Source: Byssovorax sp. (lineage in GTDB: Bacteria > Myxococcota_A > Polyangia > Polyangiales > Polyangiaceae). From it: a DNA stretch of 49,672 bases. The notes below the pieces were generated by a model, which saw nothing but the letters and a program-made list of their open reading frames with translations, ran no database searches and had not been told where the DNA came from. Shown here in pieces: positions 33,557-42,849 of the stretch. The number at the start of each line of letters is the position of its first letter. Position 1 is the first letter of the stretch. The stretch is from contig JANYGI010000230.1 in NCBI GenBank assembly GCA_025362495.1, forward strand, positions 1 through 49,672. The letters are read 5' to 3'. The position numbers were made by a program, and so were the translations under genes.

Positions 33557-36500
33557 ATGGAGCAGCGGACGAAGAGCAACGGGACGAGCACGCCCGCCAA
33601 GGCAAAGAACGGCAAGCTGGAGCGCCGGCCCGCGGCCGCGCCCCGAGACGCGGTGAGATCCACGACCACGAGCCCGCCGCGGGGGCGCCTGCCGCTCATC
33701 GAATCGGCGCGCGAAGAGGGTGAAGCGCTCGATCGTCGCCAGCTCCTGACGGCGCTCTCGGCCCTTCGAAGGGGCGAGTTCTCGGTGCGGCTGCCGATCG
33801 ACTACCCCGGCGTCGACGGCAAGATCGCCGACGCGTTCAACGACGTCGTCGAGCTCAACGATCGGCTGGCCAAGGAGCTCGAGCGCCTCAGTCGGGTGGT
33901 CGGCAAAGAGGGCAAGATCGCCCAGCGCGCCTCGATCGGCGAGGTCCGCGGCACCTGGGCCGACACGGTGACCTCCGTCAACGCCCTCGTCGGCGATCTC
34001 GTCCACCCCACGAGCGAGACCGCGCGCGTGATCGGGGCCGTGGCCAAGGGCGATCTCTCGCAGACCATGGCCCTCGAGGTCGGCGGGAGGCCGCTCGAAG
34101 GCGAGTTCCTCCGCACGGCCAAGACCGTGAATACCATGGTCGATCAGCTTGGCTCCTTCGCCTCCGAAGTGACGCGCGTGGCCCGCGAGGTAGGCACGGA
34201 AGGCAAGCTCGGCGGTCAGGCCGAAGTGAAGGGCGTCGCCGGCACCTGGAAAGACTTGACGGACTCCGTCAACTCGATGGCCGGTAACCTCACGAGCCAG
34301 GTCCGTAACATCGCCGCTGTCACCACGGCCGTCGCCAACGGCGATCTCTCCAAGAAGATCACCGTCGATGTCAAGGGCGAGATCCTCGAGCTCAAGAACA
34401 CCATCAACACGATGGTCGATCAGCTCAGCTCGTTCGCCGCCGAGGTGACCCGCGTCGCCCGCGAGGTAGGCACGGAAGGCAAGCTCGGCGGCCAGGCCGA
34501 GGTGAAGGGCGTCGCCGGCACCTGGAAAGACTTGACGGACTCCGTCAACTCGATGGCTGGTAACCTCACCAGCCAGGTCCGCAACATCGCCACCGTCACC
34601 ACGGCCGTCGCCAAGGGCGATCTCTCCAAGAAGATCACCGTCGATGTCCGCGGGGAGATCCTCGAGCTGAAAGACACCATCAACACGATGGTCGATCAGC
34701 TCAACTCCTTCGCTTCGGAGGTCACCCGCGTCGCGCGCGAGGTCGGCACCGAGGGCAAGCTCGGCGGCCAGGCCGAGGTCCGCGGCGTCGCCGGCACCTG
34801 GAAAGACTTGACGGACAACGTCAATTTCATGGCCGGTAACCTCACCAACCAGGTTCGAGGCATCGCCAAGGTCGTCACGGCCGTCGCCAACGGCGATTTG
34901 AAGCGCAAGCTCGCGGTCGACGCCAAGGGCGAGATCGCCGCCCTCGCCGACACCATCAACGGGATGATCGAGACGCTCGCCACCTTCGCCGATCAGGTGA
35001 CCACGGTGGCGCGCGAGGTAGGCACCGAGGGCAAGCTCGGCGGGCAGGCCAGCGTGCCTGGCGCCGCCGGCACCTGGAAGGATTTGACGGACAACGTCAA
35101 TCAGCTCGCCGCCAACCTGACGACGCAGGTCCGCGCCATCGCCGAGGTCGCGACGGCCGTGACGAAGGGCGATCTGACCCGCTCGATCAAGGTCGAGGCC
35201 CTGGGCGAGGTCGCCTCGCTCAAGGACAACATCAACGAGATGATCCGGAACCTCAAGGACACCACGCTGAAGAACAGCGAGCAGGATTGGCTCAAGACCA
35301 ACCTCGCCAAGTTCTCGCGGATGCTCCAGGGGCAAAAGGATCTGCTCACCGTCGGGCGGCTCATCCTCTCGGAGCTCGCGCCCGTCGTCGGCACCAAGCA
35401 GGGCGTGTTCTACATCATGGAGCCCACCCGCGAAGAGCCGGTGCTCAAGCTCCTGGCGAGCTATGCCTACAAGGAGCGGAAGAACATCGACAACACCTTC
35501 AAGCTCGGTGAAGGCCTGGTGGGGCAGTGCGCCCTCGAGCGAGAGAAGATCCTCCTCGTCAACGTGCCCAAGGACTACATCTCGATCACCAGCGGCCTCG
35601 GCGAGGCGCCGCCGCTCAACATCATCGTCATGCCGGTGCTCTTCGAGGGGCACGTCAAGGCCGTCCTCGAGCTGGCGAGCTTCGATCGCTTCAGCCCGAC
35701 CCACCAGGCCTTCCTCGATCAGCTCACCGAGTCGATTGGCATCGTGCTCAACACCATCGAAGCCAACATGCGCACCGAGAACCTGCTCAAGCAGTCTCAG
35801 TCGCTCGCCGGAGAGCTCCAGAGCCAGCAGGAAGAGCTGCAGCAGACCAACGCCGAGCTGGGCGAGAAGGCGCGGCTCCTGGCCGAGCAGAACGCCGAGG
35901 TCGAGCGCAAGAACCGCGAGGTCGAGCAGGCGCGCCAGGCCCTCGAAGAGAAGGCCCGGCAGCTCGCCCTCACCTCGAAGTACAAGTCCGAGTTCCTCGC
36001 GAACATGTCGCACGAGCTGCGCACGCCGCTGAACAGCCTGCTCATCCTCTCCGACCAGCTCTCGAAGAACACCGACAACAACCTGACCGGGCGGCAGGTC
36101 GAGTTCGCCAAGACCATCCATTCGTCGGGCAACGATCTCCTCTCGCTGATCAATGACATCCTCGATCTGTCGAAGATCGAGTCGGGCACGGTGATCCTCG
36201 ACGTCGGCGATCTCTCGTTCCAGGACCTCTCCGAGTACGTGGAGCGCACGTTCCGCCACGTCGCGGACGCCAAGAAATTGCGCTTCGATCTCGAGCTCGG
36301 GCCGACGCTCCCGCGCTCGCTCCACACCGACGCCAAGCGCCTGCAGCAGGTGCTGAAGAACCTGCTCTCCAACGCCTTCAAGTTCACCGATCGCGGCGGC
36401 GTTTCCCTGCACGTCGCGCCGGCGACGCACGGGTGGAGCCTCGACAACGAGCACCTCAACCGCGCGACCTCGGTCCTGGCCTTCACGGTGCGCGACACCG

Positions 36501-38038
36501 GGATTGGCATCCAGCCGGACAAGCAGCTCATCATCTTCGAGGCCTTCCAGCAGGCCGACGGGAGCACCAGCCGCAAATACGGTGGGACGGGCCTCGGCCT
36601 GGCGATCAGCCGCGAGATCTCGCGGATGCTCGGCGGCGAGATCAAGCTCGTCAGCGTGCCGATGGGCGGGAGCACGTTCACGCTCTACCTGCCCGACAGC
36701 TACGCGGTGCCGCGATCGATCCGGCGACGCGAGTCCCAGCTCGGCGAGGGCAGCCAGCCGCCTGCCTTCGGGCCGGCGAGCGCGCGCCCGCGGACGATCG
36801 AGCCCACCCCGCCGATCGAGGAGCTGGTCAATCCGCCCTCGGCCGACACCGATCCTCTGGCGCCCGATGATCACGTCCTGCTCATCGTCGACGGCGACCT
36901 CGACCGCGCGCGATCCATCGGCGTCGCGGCGCGCGATCACGGCTTCAAGGGCATGATGGTCGCGCGCGGCGGCGCGGCCGCAGCGATGGCCCGCGAGCTC
37001 GGCGCGGTCGCCATCGCGCTCGATGTCGATCTGCCGGACATCGACGGCTGGCAGGTGCTCGATCGCCTCAAGCACGACCTGACCACGCGGCACATCCCCG
37101 TCGAGGTGCTGGCGCCGACGAAGGATCGCGCGCGCGCTCTCGGCATGGGCGCGTTCGGCCTGATCCCCGTGCCGCTCCATTCGCGTCAGGCGCTCGACGA
37201 GTCGGCCTCGCGGCTGCAACGGTTCGTCGCCGCGCCGGTGCGCCGCCTCGTGCTCGTGGACGCCGACACCGCGGAGCTCGCGGCCGTGCGCGCGATCCTC
37301 GAGGGCGACGACGTGACGATCGAGGGCGTGAGCACCTCGGCGGAGGGCACCGCCGCGCTGACGCACCAGACGCCCGATCTGCTGGTGATCGGCTCGGATC
37401 TGCCCGAGCTCTCGGCCCTCGATCTCCTCGCCCACATCGACGGCGACGAGACGCTCAACGGGGTGCCGGTGCTGCTGCGCGGCGACGTCGCCGCGAGCGA
37501 CGAGGCGCGGCTCGCGCGGTCCGGCCACGGTCGCACCATCAAGCGCGTCGACTCGCGAGAGGCGCTCGTCGACGCGGTGACGATCTTCCTCCACCTCGAG
37601 CTCGCGAAGCGCACGCCCGCGGCGCGCCGGATCCTCGAGAGCCTGCAGCAGAGCGGGACGGTGCTGGCCGGCAAGAAGGTGCTCGTCGTCGACGACGACA
37701 TTCGCAACATCTTCGCCATCACCACCATCCTCGACGAGCACGACATGAAGACCGTCTCCGCCGAGACGGGCAGCGCGGCGATCGACGTGCTCGATCGCAC
37801 GCCCGACATCGACATCGTGCTGATGGACATCATGATGCCGGACATGGACGGCTACGACACGATGCGGGCGATCCGCCGGCGCGACGCCTTCCGCGCGCTG
37901 CCGATCATCGCGGTGACCGCCAAGGCCATGAAGGGCGATCGCGCCAAGTGCTTCGACGCCGGAGCCACCGACTACGTCGCCAAGCCCGTCAATCCGGACC
38001 AGCTCCTCGCGCTCCTCCGCGTGTGGCTGCGCTCTTGA
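33557..38038 (+). CDS. poly-HAMP hybrid histidine kinase with three receivers
   Basis: A 1493-residue soluble protein built like fungal group III (Nik1/Os-1-type) osmosensing kinases. Residues about 60-575 are tandem 92-residue units, each with a G-T-W-K-D-L-T-D segment and an A-x-G-D-L segment, forming a poly-HAMP chain. A GAF domain follows (about 596-740), then a coiled coil (750-805), the His819 box ([17 protein letters not shown]), an ATPase domain ([27 protein letters not shown]) and three receivers. Receiver 1 has Asp1156 but no Lys in the usual place; receiver 2 has Gly1279 in place of the phospho-acceptor Asp; receiver 3 is intact with Asp1424 ([13 protein letters not shown]). The ATG at 33557 has GGAG eight bases upstream; a GTG sits one codon before it. 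Such kinases sense osmotic or envelope stress through the HAMP chain; the signal here is unknown. Confidence 0.93.
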   Translation: MEQRTKSNGTSTPAKAKNGKLERRPAAAPRDAVRSTTTSPPRGRLPLIESAREEGEALDRRQLLTALSALRRGEFSVRLPIDYPGVDGKIADAFNDVVELNDRLAKELERLSRVVGKEGKIAQRASIGEVRGTWADTVTSVNALVGDLVHPTSETARVIGAVAKGDLSQTMALEVGGRPLEGEFLRTAKTVNTMVDQLGSFASEVTRVAREVGTEGKLGGQAEVKGVAGTWKDLTDSVNSMAGNLTSQVRNIAAVTTAVANGDLSKKITVDVKGEILELKNTINTMVDQLSSFAAEVTRVAREVGTEGKLGGQAEVKGVAGTWKDLTDSVNSMAGNLTSQVRNIATVTTAVAKGDLSKKITVDVRGEILELKDTINTMVDQLNSFASEVTRVAREVGTEGKLGGQAEVRGVAGTWKDLTDNVNFMAGNLTNQVRGIAKVVTAVANGDLKRKLAVDAKGEIAALADTINGMIETLATFADQVTTVAREVGTEGKLGGQASVPGAAGTWKDLTDNVNQLAANLTTQVRAIAEVATAVTKGDLTRSIKVEALGEVASLKDNINEMIRNLKDTTLKNSEQDWLKTNLAKFSRMLQGQKDLLTVGRLILSELAPVVGTKQGVFYIMEPTREEPVLKLLASYAYKERKNIDNTFKLGEGLVGQCALEREKILLVNVPKDYISITSGLGEAPPLNIIVMPVLFEGHVKAVLELASFDRFSPTHQAFLDQLTESIGIVLNTIEANMRTENLLKQSQSLAGELQSQQEELQQTNAELGEKARLLAEQNAEVERKNREVEQARQALEEKARQLALTSKYKSEFLANMSHELRTPLNSLLILSDQLSKNTDNNLTGRQVEFAKTIHSSGNDLLSLINDILDLSKIESGTVILDVGDLSFQDLSEYVERTFRHVADAKKLRFDLELGPTLPRSLHTDAKRLQQVLKNLLSNAFKFTDRGGVSLHVAPATHGWSLDNEHLNRATSVLAFTVRDTGIGIQPDKQLIIFEAFQQADGSTSRKYGGTGLGLAISREISRMLGGEIKLVSVPMGGSTFTLYLPDSYAVPRSIRRRESQLGEGSQPPAFGPASARPRTIEPTPPIEELVNPPSADTDPLAPDDHVLLIVDGDLDRARSIGVAARDHGFKGMMVARGGAAAAMARELGAVAIALDVDLPDIDGWQVLDRLKHDLTTRHIPVEVLAPTKDRARALGMGAFGLIPVPLHSRQALDESASRLQRFVAAPVRRLVLVDADTAELAAVRAILEGDDVTIEGVSTSAEGTAALTHQTPDLLVIGSDLPELSALDLLAHIDGDETLNGVPVLLRGDVAASDEARLARSGHGRTIKRVDSREALVDAVTIFLHLELAKRTPAARRILESLQQSGTVLAGKKVLVVDDDIRNIFAITTILDEHDMKTVSAETGSAAIDVLDRTPDIDIVLMDIMMPDMDGYDTMRAIRRRDAFRALPIIAVTAKAMKGDRAKCFDAGATDYVAKPVNPDQLLALLRVWLRS
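34181..35284 (+). repeat. four in-frame 276-bp repeats encoding HAMP units
   Basis: Units begin at 34181, 34457, 34733 and 35009, exactly 276 bp (92 codons) apart. The first two differ at about six of 92 residues and share long identical DNA runs; the third and fourth are more diverged. An older, more diverged unit precedes them from about 33905. This fits successive in-frame duplication within the kinase gene. Confidence 0.85.
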
Positions 38039-38050
38039 TCCGGGGCTGAA

Positions 38051-38087
38051 CGCGCCGCGACGGGGGCCTCGCCTCCCCCGCGGCGCG
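38051..38087. terminator. strong hairpin between convergent genes
   Basis: CGCGCCGCG (38051-38059) plus GGGGG (38062-38066) pairs with CCCCC plus GCGGCGCG (38075-38087), with a 2-nt bulge and an 8-nt loop. It fills the gap between the stops of the poly-HAMP kinase and the response regulator and could stop transcription from both sides. No T-tract follows. Confidence 0.5.
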
Positions 38088-38093
38088 AGCGCT

Positions 38094-38471
38094 TCAGCTC
38101 GCCGCGCGCGCGCCGCAGAAGCGCTCGACGACGGCGAGCAGCGGCGCGACCTTGGTGGGCTTCTTCAGGTACTCGACCGCTTCGATCGACGGGTGCGATC
38201 CCATCGCCGAGAGGATCACCACGGGGACCGTCGCGGCCTTGGGATCGTTGCGCTGCGCCTCGCGGAACTGCCACCCGTCCATGACTGGCATCATGAGGTC
38301 GAGCAGGATCAGCGAGGGGAGCTGCTCTGTGTCGTGCAGCCACGACAGCGCCTCTTGCCCGTTGGGAACGGCGACGACGCGGTAGCCGGCGTCTTCCAGC
38401 GTGTCCAGCATCGCCTCGCGGAGATCGTCGTCGTCTTCAGCGAGCAGAATGTCGACGCGCGGATCAGTCAT
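38094..38471 (-). CDS. single-domain response regulator
   Basis: A 125-residue stand-alone receiver: VDILLAEDDDDLREAMLDTL, phospho-acceptor Asp in LILLDLMMPVMDGWQF, Ser in PVVILSAMGSHPS and Lys in VEYLKKPTKV. There is no output domain, so it would pass phosphate on or bind a partner. Its wording is close to the last receiver of the degenerate hybrid kinase (both read LLDLMMPVMDGW), suggesting a common origin. The ATG at 38471 begins the receiver fold; the longer open frame upstream is not receiver-like. It converges on the poly-HAMP kinase and is its most likely partner in this window. Confidence 0.9.
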   Translation of the reverse strand: MTDPRVDILLAEDDDDLREAMLDTLEDAGYRVVAVPNGQEALSWLHDTEQLPSLILLDLMMPVMDGWQFREAQRNDPKAATVPVVILSAMGSHPSIEAVEYLKKPTKVAPLLAVVERFCGARAAS

Positions 38472-38644
38472 TTCAGGCTCGATGCGCAGGTTGTGGCCAC
38501 GGGGCGTCGGGGCCTTCAGCGGGTGCACCGCGCGACTACTTTGCTCGAACGACAAGGCCGATGGAAGCTCGTCGAGGCGCGGAGCACATTCTCTGCGCGA
38601 CGAGCCCTCCCCGCCAAGGGCGCTCTCGACGAGGATCACGCACC

Positions 38645-39310
38645 GTGAGCAAGCGCGACAAGTCAGGCCAGCCATCCGGAACGAAAGAGGCGCGCGATCG
38701 AGGCCTCGGCGAGCTCGCCGCGGCGGCGCTCGCGCTGGAGAACGAGATCGATCGCTTCGAGGATCTGGCGGCCACCGCTCAGCGCCTGCCGCTCGACAGC
38801 CGGAAGAACCTCGAGCGCGCAGCCAAGGTGACGACCGAGGCGGCGGGGTCCCAGGACCGCGTCAATGCCACGCTCGGGGCGCTGGTCGCGGCGATCAACG
38901 CCGCGCGCGAGCGGCACGAGGCCAACGCCGTCGCGCTCCAGGCGCGCGGCGAGGAGATCCGCCTCCGCGCCGAGACCATGAGCGCGCTGTACGAGCGGTG
39001 GTCCGCGCTCGGCGACGAAGGCAAGCTCGTGAGCGAGCAGGTCCAGGCGATCGCCGCGAGCCAGCGCGGGGCCGCGAGCCCGGCGCAGATCCGCGCGACG
39101 GTCAACGATCTCGAAGGCGTCGAGGAGCGCATGGGGAGCTTGATCGAGCTCGCCCGCGCGCTCCATCAGGCGGCGATCGCGGCCACCGTCGCCGATCTCG
39201 CCGACCAGACCGAGGCGCTCCGGCAGCAGGTCGCGGCGTCGCGCAACAAGCTCGGTCTGCTGCGCAAGACGCTCTCCGCGCAGCTCACGGACGCGTCGAA
39301 GCTCAACTGA
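38645..39310 (+). CDS. coiled-coil protein, unknown function
   Basis: About 221 residues, nearly all helical and rich in Ala, Glu, Arg and Gln, with heptad-like patterns (ALALENEIDRFEDLAATAQR, then INAARERHEANAVALQARGE, then TEALRQQVAASRNKLGLLRK). No signal peptide or membrane helix is seen. The GTG at 38645 is preferred, with GAGG about eleven bases upstream; the frame stays open to 38561 but the added residues are not helical. It is divergent from the response regulator, with 173 nt between them. Possibly a structural or signalling partner; the family is not recognised. Confidence 0.6.
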   Translation: MSKRDKSGQPSGTKEARDRGLGELAAAALALENEIDRFEDLAATAQRLPLDSRKNLERAAKVTTEAAGSQDRVNATLGALVAAINAARERHEANAVALQARGEEIRLRAETMSALYERWSALGDEGKLVSEQVQAIAASQRGAASPAQIRATVNDLEGVEERMGSLIELARALHQAAIAATVADLADQTEALRQQVAASRNKLGLLRKTLSAQLTDASKLN

Positions 39311-39344
39311 CGGCGGGGCCGGCAGGGCCGACGCGCCGTCGACC

Positions 39345-39785
39345 TCACGGCGTACAGGCCGCGACGCAGGCGTTGGCCGCGGCCTGGCAGGCGACGGGAT
39401 CCTTGAGCTGCGGCAGCCCGCCGTCCTTCGGGATCTGGGGGATCGCGCAGCCCGCGAGCATGGCCTGGCACTTCTCCGAGCAGGCCTTGAACGTGCCGTT
39501 CGCGGCGGCGCCGGCGTCGGCGATCTTCGGTGCGCCGGCGTCGCTCGGAGCGCCGGCGTCGAGCTTCGCGGCCGTGGTGGTCGCGACCGGGGTCGGCGTC
39601 GGAGCGACCACTGTGGGGGCCGCGGTCGTCGCCGCGGGCAGCGGATCGGCGGTCGCGACGGAGGCCAGCGGGAGGGCCATCGCGTCGGGGGGATCGCCGT
39701 CTTTCTCGACGGTCTTGCAGCCCGAAACGAGGAGGGCCGCGAGGAAGGGCACCAGCGACAGGCCCGGGCGAGCGCACGATTGCAT
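39345..39785 (-). CDS. small Cys-rich lipoprotein
   Basis: A 146-residue protein. Residues 1-24 are a lipoprotein signal (LSLVPFLAALLVSGC). A Thr/Pro/Ala-rich linker (about 35-95) leads to a C-terminal domain of about 45 residues with six cysteines in a spaced pattern: FKACSEKCQAMLAGC, then DPVACQAAANACVAAC. These could form three disulfides or a metal site. The start is the ATG at 39785; the longer open frame upstream lacks a signal. It is convergent with the coiled-coil gene (34-nt gap) and divergent from ppc. The function is unknown; similar Cys-rich domains are common on myxobacterial lipoproteins. Confidence 0.75.
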   Translation of the reverse strand: MQSCARPGLSLVPFLAALLVSGCKTVEKDGDPPDAMALPLASVATADPLPAATTAAPTVVAPTPTPVATTTAAKLDAGAPSDAGAPKIADAGAAANGTFKACSEKCQAMLAGCAIPQIPKDGGLPQLKDPVACQAAANACVAACTP

Positions 39786-39923
39786 GGCCCAGACTTCGCC
39801 CAGCACCCGGACAAACGCAAGCATCCGGCTCGATTCCGCGCGGCAGGCGAGCGCGCCGACCGTCCGCGATCGCGCGAGGCGGGTTCCCATGCTCGCGGGT
39901 TGGACCTATCTCTGACGCACCGC

Positions 39924-42731
39924 ATGAACGATACACGGCAGCCCGACAGCTCGGGTCGACTCTCCGCGACCATTCACTTCTTCGGCGACCTGCTCGGCCG
40001 GGTGATCCGCGCCCAGGAAGGCGAGCGCGCCTTCGAGCTCGAGGAGCACGTCCGCGCGCTCGCCAAGGACGTGCGCTCCGGCGGGACGCGGCAGGCCGAG
40101 CTGCGCGCCGTGATCGCCCGCACCACCGTCGCCGAGGCCCGGAACCTCGTCCGCGCGTTCGCCGCGTACTTCGCCCTGGTGAACCTCGCCGAGCAGCTCC
40201 AGCGCGGCTGGGTGCTGCGCGATCGCGCCCGCGCTCGCCCCGGCGTCCCGCGCGCGGAGTCCATCGCCGCCGCGGTGGCCGAGCTCGCCGCGGCGGGCGT
40301 GCCCGCCGGGGCGCTGCAAGCCTGGCTCGACACCGCGGAGATCGTCCCGGTGTTCACGGCGCACCCGACCGAGGCGCGCCGGCGCGTCACGCTGGAGCGA
40401 CTGCGCCGCATCGACGACGCGGTCGAGCGCCTCCACGCGGCCGACATCCTGCCCGAGGAAGAGGCCGAAGAGATCCGCCGGATCGAGGAGGAGATTGTCA
40501 ATCTGTGGCAGAGCGACGAGGTGCGTTCGGGCCGCCCGACCGTGCTCGATGAGGTGCAAAATGGCCTCTACTACTTCGAACAAGGCCTCTTCGATCTCGC
40601 CCCGCGGCTCTACCGTGATCTCGAGTCCGCGCTCGCCGCGAGCTACCCCGAGCAGGCCTGGCGCGTCCCGCCGCTCCTGCGCTTCGGCTCGTGGATCGGC
40701 GGCGATCGCGACGGCAACCCGTTCGTCACGCCCGAGGTCACAGTCGAGGCGGCGCGGCGCCTGCGGATCGCCGCGCTGACCCGCCACCTCGCCTCGGTGG
40801 AGGATCTCGGCCGGCGCCTCAGCCAGTCGACGCGCGAGGTCGACGTGAGCGCCGAGCTGCAGCGGGGGCTCGACGCCGACGACGCCCGCTGTCCCGAGCT
40901 CGGGCGCGAGCTCCTTCGGCGGCTCCCGTACGAGCCCTACCGCCGCAAGTGCGGCCACATCGCGCAGAAGCTCCGGCGCTCGCTCGAGCACGCGCAGACG
41001 CACGCGCCCGTGTTCTTTCGCGACGCCCCGGCGCCGCGCGATCCCGCGCGCTACCACGGCGCGGACGAGCTCCTCGCCGATCTCGCCACCGTGGATGGCA
41101 GCCTCCGCGCCCACGGCGGCGTCGCCGTCGCCGCGGGGGCGCTCCGCGACGTGATCCGCGAGGTCGAGGTCTTCGGCCTGCACCTCGCGACGCTCGACGT
41201 CCGCCAGCACTCGGAGCGCCACGCCGCGGCGCTCGGCGAGATCCTCGCGCGCGCCGGCGTGTCCACGGAGTACCGCGCCCTCGGCGAGGACGCGCGCGCC
41301 GCGATCCTCGCGCGCACCCTCGACGATCCGCGCCCGCTCATCCCGCTCCGCGCGTCGTACTCGCCCGAGGTCCGCGAGGTCGTGGCCACGTTCCACGCCA
41401 TCGCCGCCGTCACCGACGAGCTCTCGCCGGAGGCCATTCACACGGTGATCGTTAGCATGACCCGCGGCGCGAGCGATCTGCTCGCGGTGCTCGTCCTCGC
41501 GCGGGAGGCGGGCCTCTACCGCCCCGACGAGGGCGCGAGCCGCCTCGACATCGTGCCCCTCTTCGAGACGCTCGCCGACCTCGCCGCGGCGCCCCGCGTC
41601 CTCGAAGCCTGCCTGCGGATCCCGGCGTACAGCGCCCACCTGCGCCTGCGCGGCGGCGTGCAGGAGGTGATGCTCGGCTACTCCGACAGCAACAAGGACG
41701 CGGGCTTCGTCGCCGCGAACTGGGCGCTCTACCGCGCCCAGCGCGAGCTGCGCGAGGTCGCCGTTCGCGCCGGGATCGAGCTCCGCTTCTTCCACGGGCG
41801 CGGCGGCGCCATCGGCCGCGGCGGCGGCCCCGCCAACAAGGCGATCCTCGCGCAGCCGCCGGGCACCGTCGGCAGCCGGATCCGCCTCACCGAGCAGGGC
41901 GAGGTGATCGCCGATCGCTACGGCCTCCCGGGCCTCGCGCAGCGCCACCTCGAGCAGCTCGTCAACGCCGTGCTCCGCGCCGCGTTCGTCCCCGGCGAGC
42001 TACGTCGCGACCTCGGACCCGAGCCGGCCTGGGAAGCCGCGATCGAGGCGCTCGCCGAGGACGCGCGCATCGCTTACCGCGCGCTGGTGTACGACGATCC
42101 CACGTTCCTCCAGTACTTCCGCGCCGCGACGCCCGTCGCCGAGATTGGCCGCCTCAACCTCGGGAGCCGGCCCGCGAGCCGCAAGAAGAGCGATCGCATC
42201 GAGGATCTCCGCGCCATCCCCTGGGTCTTCGCCTGGATGCAGAGCCGACACACCCTGCCGGGCTGGTACGGCCTCGGCCACGCGCTCGAAGCGTTCGTCA
42301 CCGCGGGCGGCCCCGACGCGCTCGCGCTCCTCCAGACCATGTACGCGGCGTGGCCGTTCTTCCGCACCATGCTCGACTCGGCGCAGATGATCCTCGGCAA
42401 GGCCGATCTCCACATCGCCGCCCGCTACGCCGAGCTCGTGCCCGATCGCGCGGTGGCGCGCGCCGTCTTCGGCCGCATCGAGGCCGAGCACGCCCGCTCG
42501 ATCACCATGATCGCCCGGGTCGCGGGGGCCGCCGAGATCCTCGACTACGCCCCGGTCCTCAAGCGATCGATCGCGCTCCGCAACCCCTACGTGGATCCGA
42601 TGAGCTACCTCCAGGTCGAGTTGCTCGAGCGGCTCCGCGCCGCGCCCGACGGCCCGGATCACGCCGCGCTCGAGGACGCGATCATGCTGAGCATCAGCGG
42701 CATCGCGGCGGGCCTGAAGAACACGGGCTGA
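39924..42731 (+). CDS. ppc: phosphoenolpyruvate carboxylase
   Basis: A 935-residue enzyme making oxaloacetate from phosphoenolpyruvate and bicarbonate to refill the TCA cycle. Active-site motifs are complete: FTAHPTEARRRV with catalytic His147, GSWIGGDRDGNPFVT, LGYSDSNKDAGF, the glycine loop FFHGRGGAIGRGGGP, and near the end RNPYVDPMSYLQVELL. It ends IAAGLKNTG, the invariant C-terminal NTG seen in the family. The length is normal. No serine phosphorylation motif of plant type is seen. The ATG at 39924 is used; the frame is open upstream but without similarity. It has no functional neighbours and is probably a single-gene transcript. Confidence 0.96.
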   Translation: MNDTRQPDSSGRLSATIHFFGDLLGRVIRAQEGERAFELEEHVRALAKDVRSGGTRQAELRAVIARTTVAEARNLVRAFAAYFALVNLAEQLQRGWVLRDRARARPGVPRAESIAAAVAELAAAGVPAGALQAWLDTAEIVPVFTAHPTEARRRVTLERLRRIDDAVERLHAADILPEEEAEEIRRIEEEIVNLWQSDEVRSGRPTVLDEVQNGLYYFEQGLFDLAPRLYRDLESALAASYPEQAWRVPPLLRFGSWIGGDRDGNPFVTPEVTVEAARRLRIAALTRHLASVEDLGRRLSQSTREVDVSAELQRGLDADDARCPELGRELLRRLPYEPYRRKCGHIAQKLRRSLEHAQTHAPVFFRDAPAPRDPARYHGADELLADLATVDGSLRAHGGVAVAAGALRDVIREVEVFGLHLATLDVRQHSERHAAALGEILARAGVSTEYRALGEDARAAILARTLDDPRPLIPLRASYSPEVREVVATFHAIAAVTDELSPEAIHTVIVSMTRGASDLLAVLVLAREAGLYRPDEGASRLDIVPLFETLADLAAAPRVLEACLRIPAYSAHLRLRGGVQEVMLGYSDSNKDAGFVAANWALYRAQRELREVAVRAGIELRFFHGRGGAIGRGGGPANKAILAQPPGTVGSRIRLTEQGEVIADRYGLPGLAQRHLEQLVNAVLRAAFVPGELRRDLGPEPAWEAAIEALAEDARIAYRALVYDDPTFLQYFRAATPVAEIGRLNLGSRPASRKKSDRIEDLRAIPWVFAWMQSRHTLPGWYGLGHALEAFVTAGGPDALALLQTMYAAWPFFRTMLDSAQMILGKADLHIAARYAELVPDRAVARAVFGRIEAEHARSITMIARVAGAAEILDYAPVLKRSIALRNPYVDPMSYLQVELLERLRAAPDGPDHAALEDAIMLSISGIAAGLKNTG

Positions 42732-42792
42732 TCGAAGAACGAAGCAGATCACCAGCGTCGGGAGGAGCCGGAGCCTGCGGTAAGGATCGACC

Positions 42793-42849
42793 ATGGCGCT
42801 ACGCCCGAGGTTGCGCGGGCGCCTCCGTTCGCCGACGCTTCCCCGATGA
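42793..42849 (+). CDS. possible 18-residue leader peptide
   Basis: An ATG with AAGGA six bases upstream opens a frame of 18 codons, MALRPRLRGRLRSPTLPR, with six arginines and several codons uncommon here (CTA, AGG, TTG, CGA). Its TGA overlaps the ATG of the hydrolase-cupin gene as ATGA. The hydrolase has no Shine-Dalgarno site of its own, so ribosomes leaving this frame may start it. Short length makes chance possible. Confidence 0.35.
   Translation: MALRPRLRGRLRSPTLPR

Noticed and set aside
34181-35284. Evenly spaced repeats as a CRISPR or mobile element
   Set aside because: The 276-bp units are contiguous, in frame and encode HAMP units; there are no spacers, terminal repeats or transposase.
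33389-37741. 1450-codon open frame on the minus strand
   Set aside because: Antisense of the poly-HAMP kinase; its own repeats only mirror the HAMP repeats.
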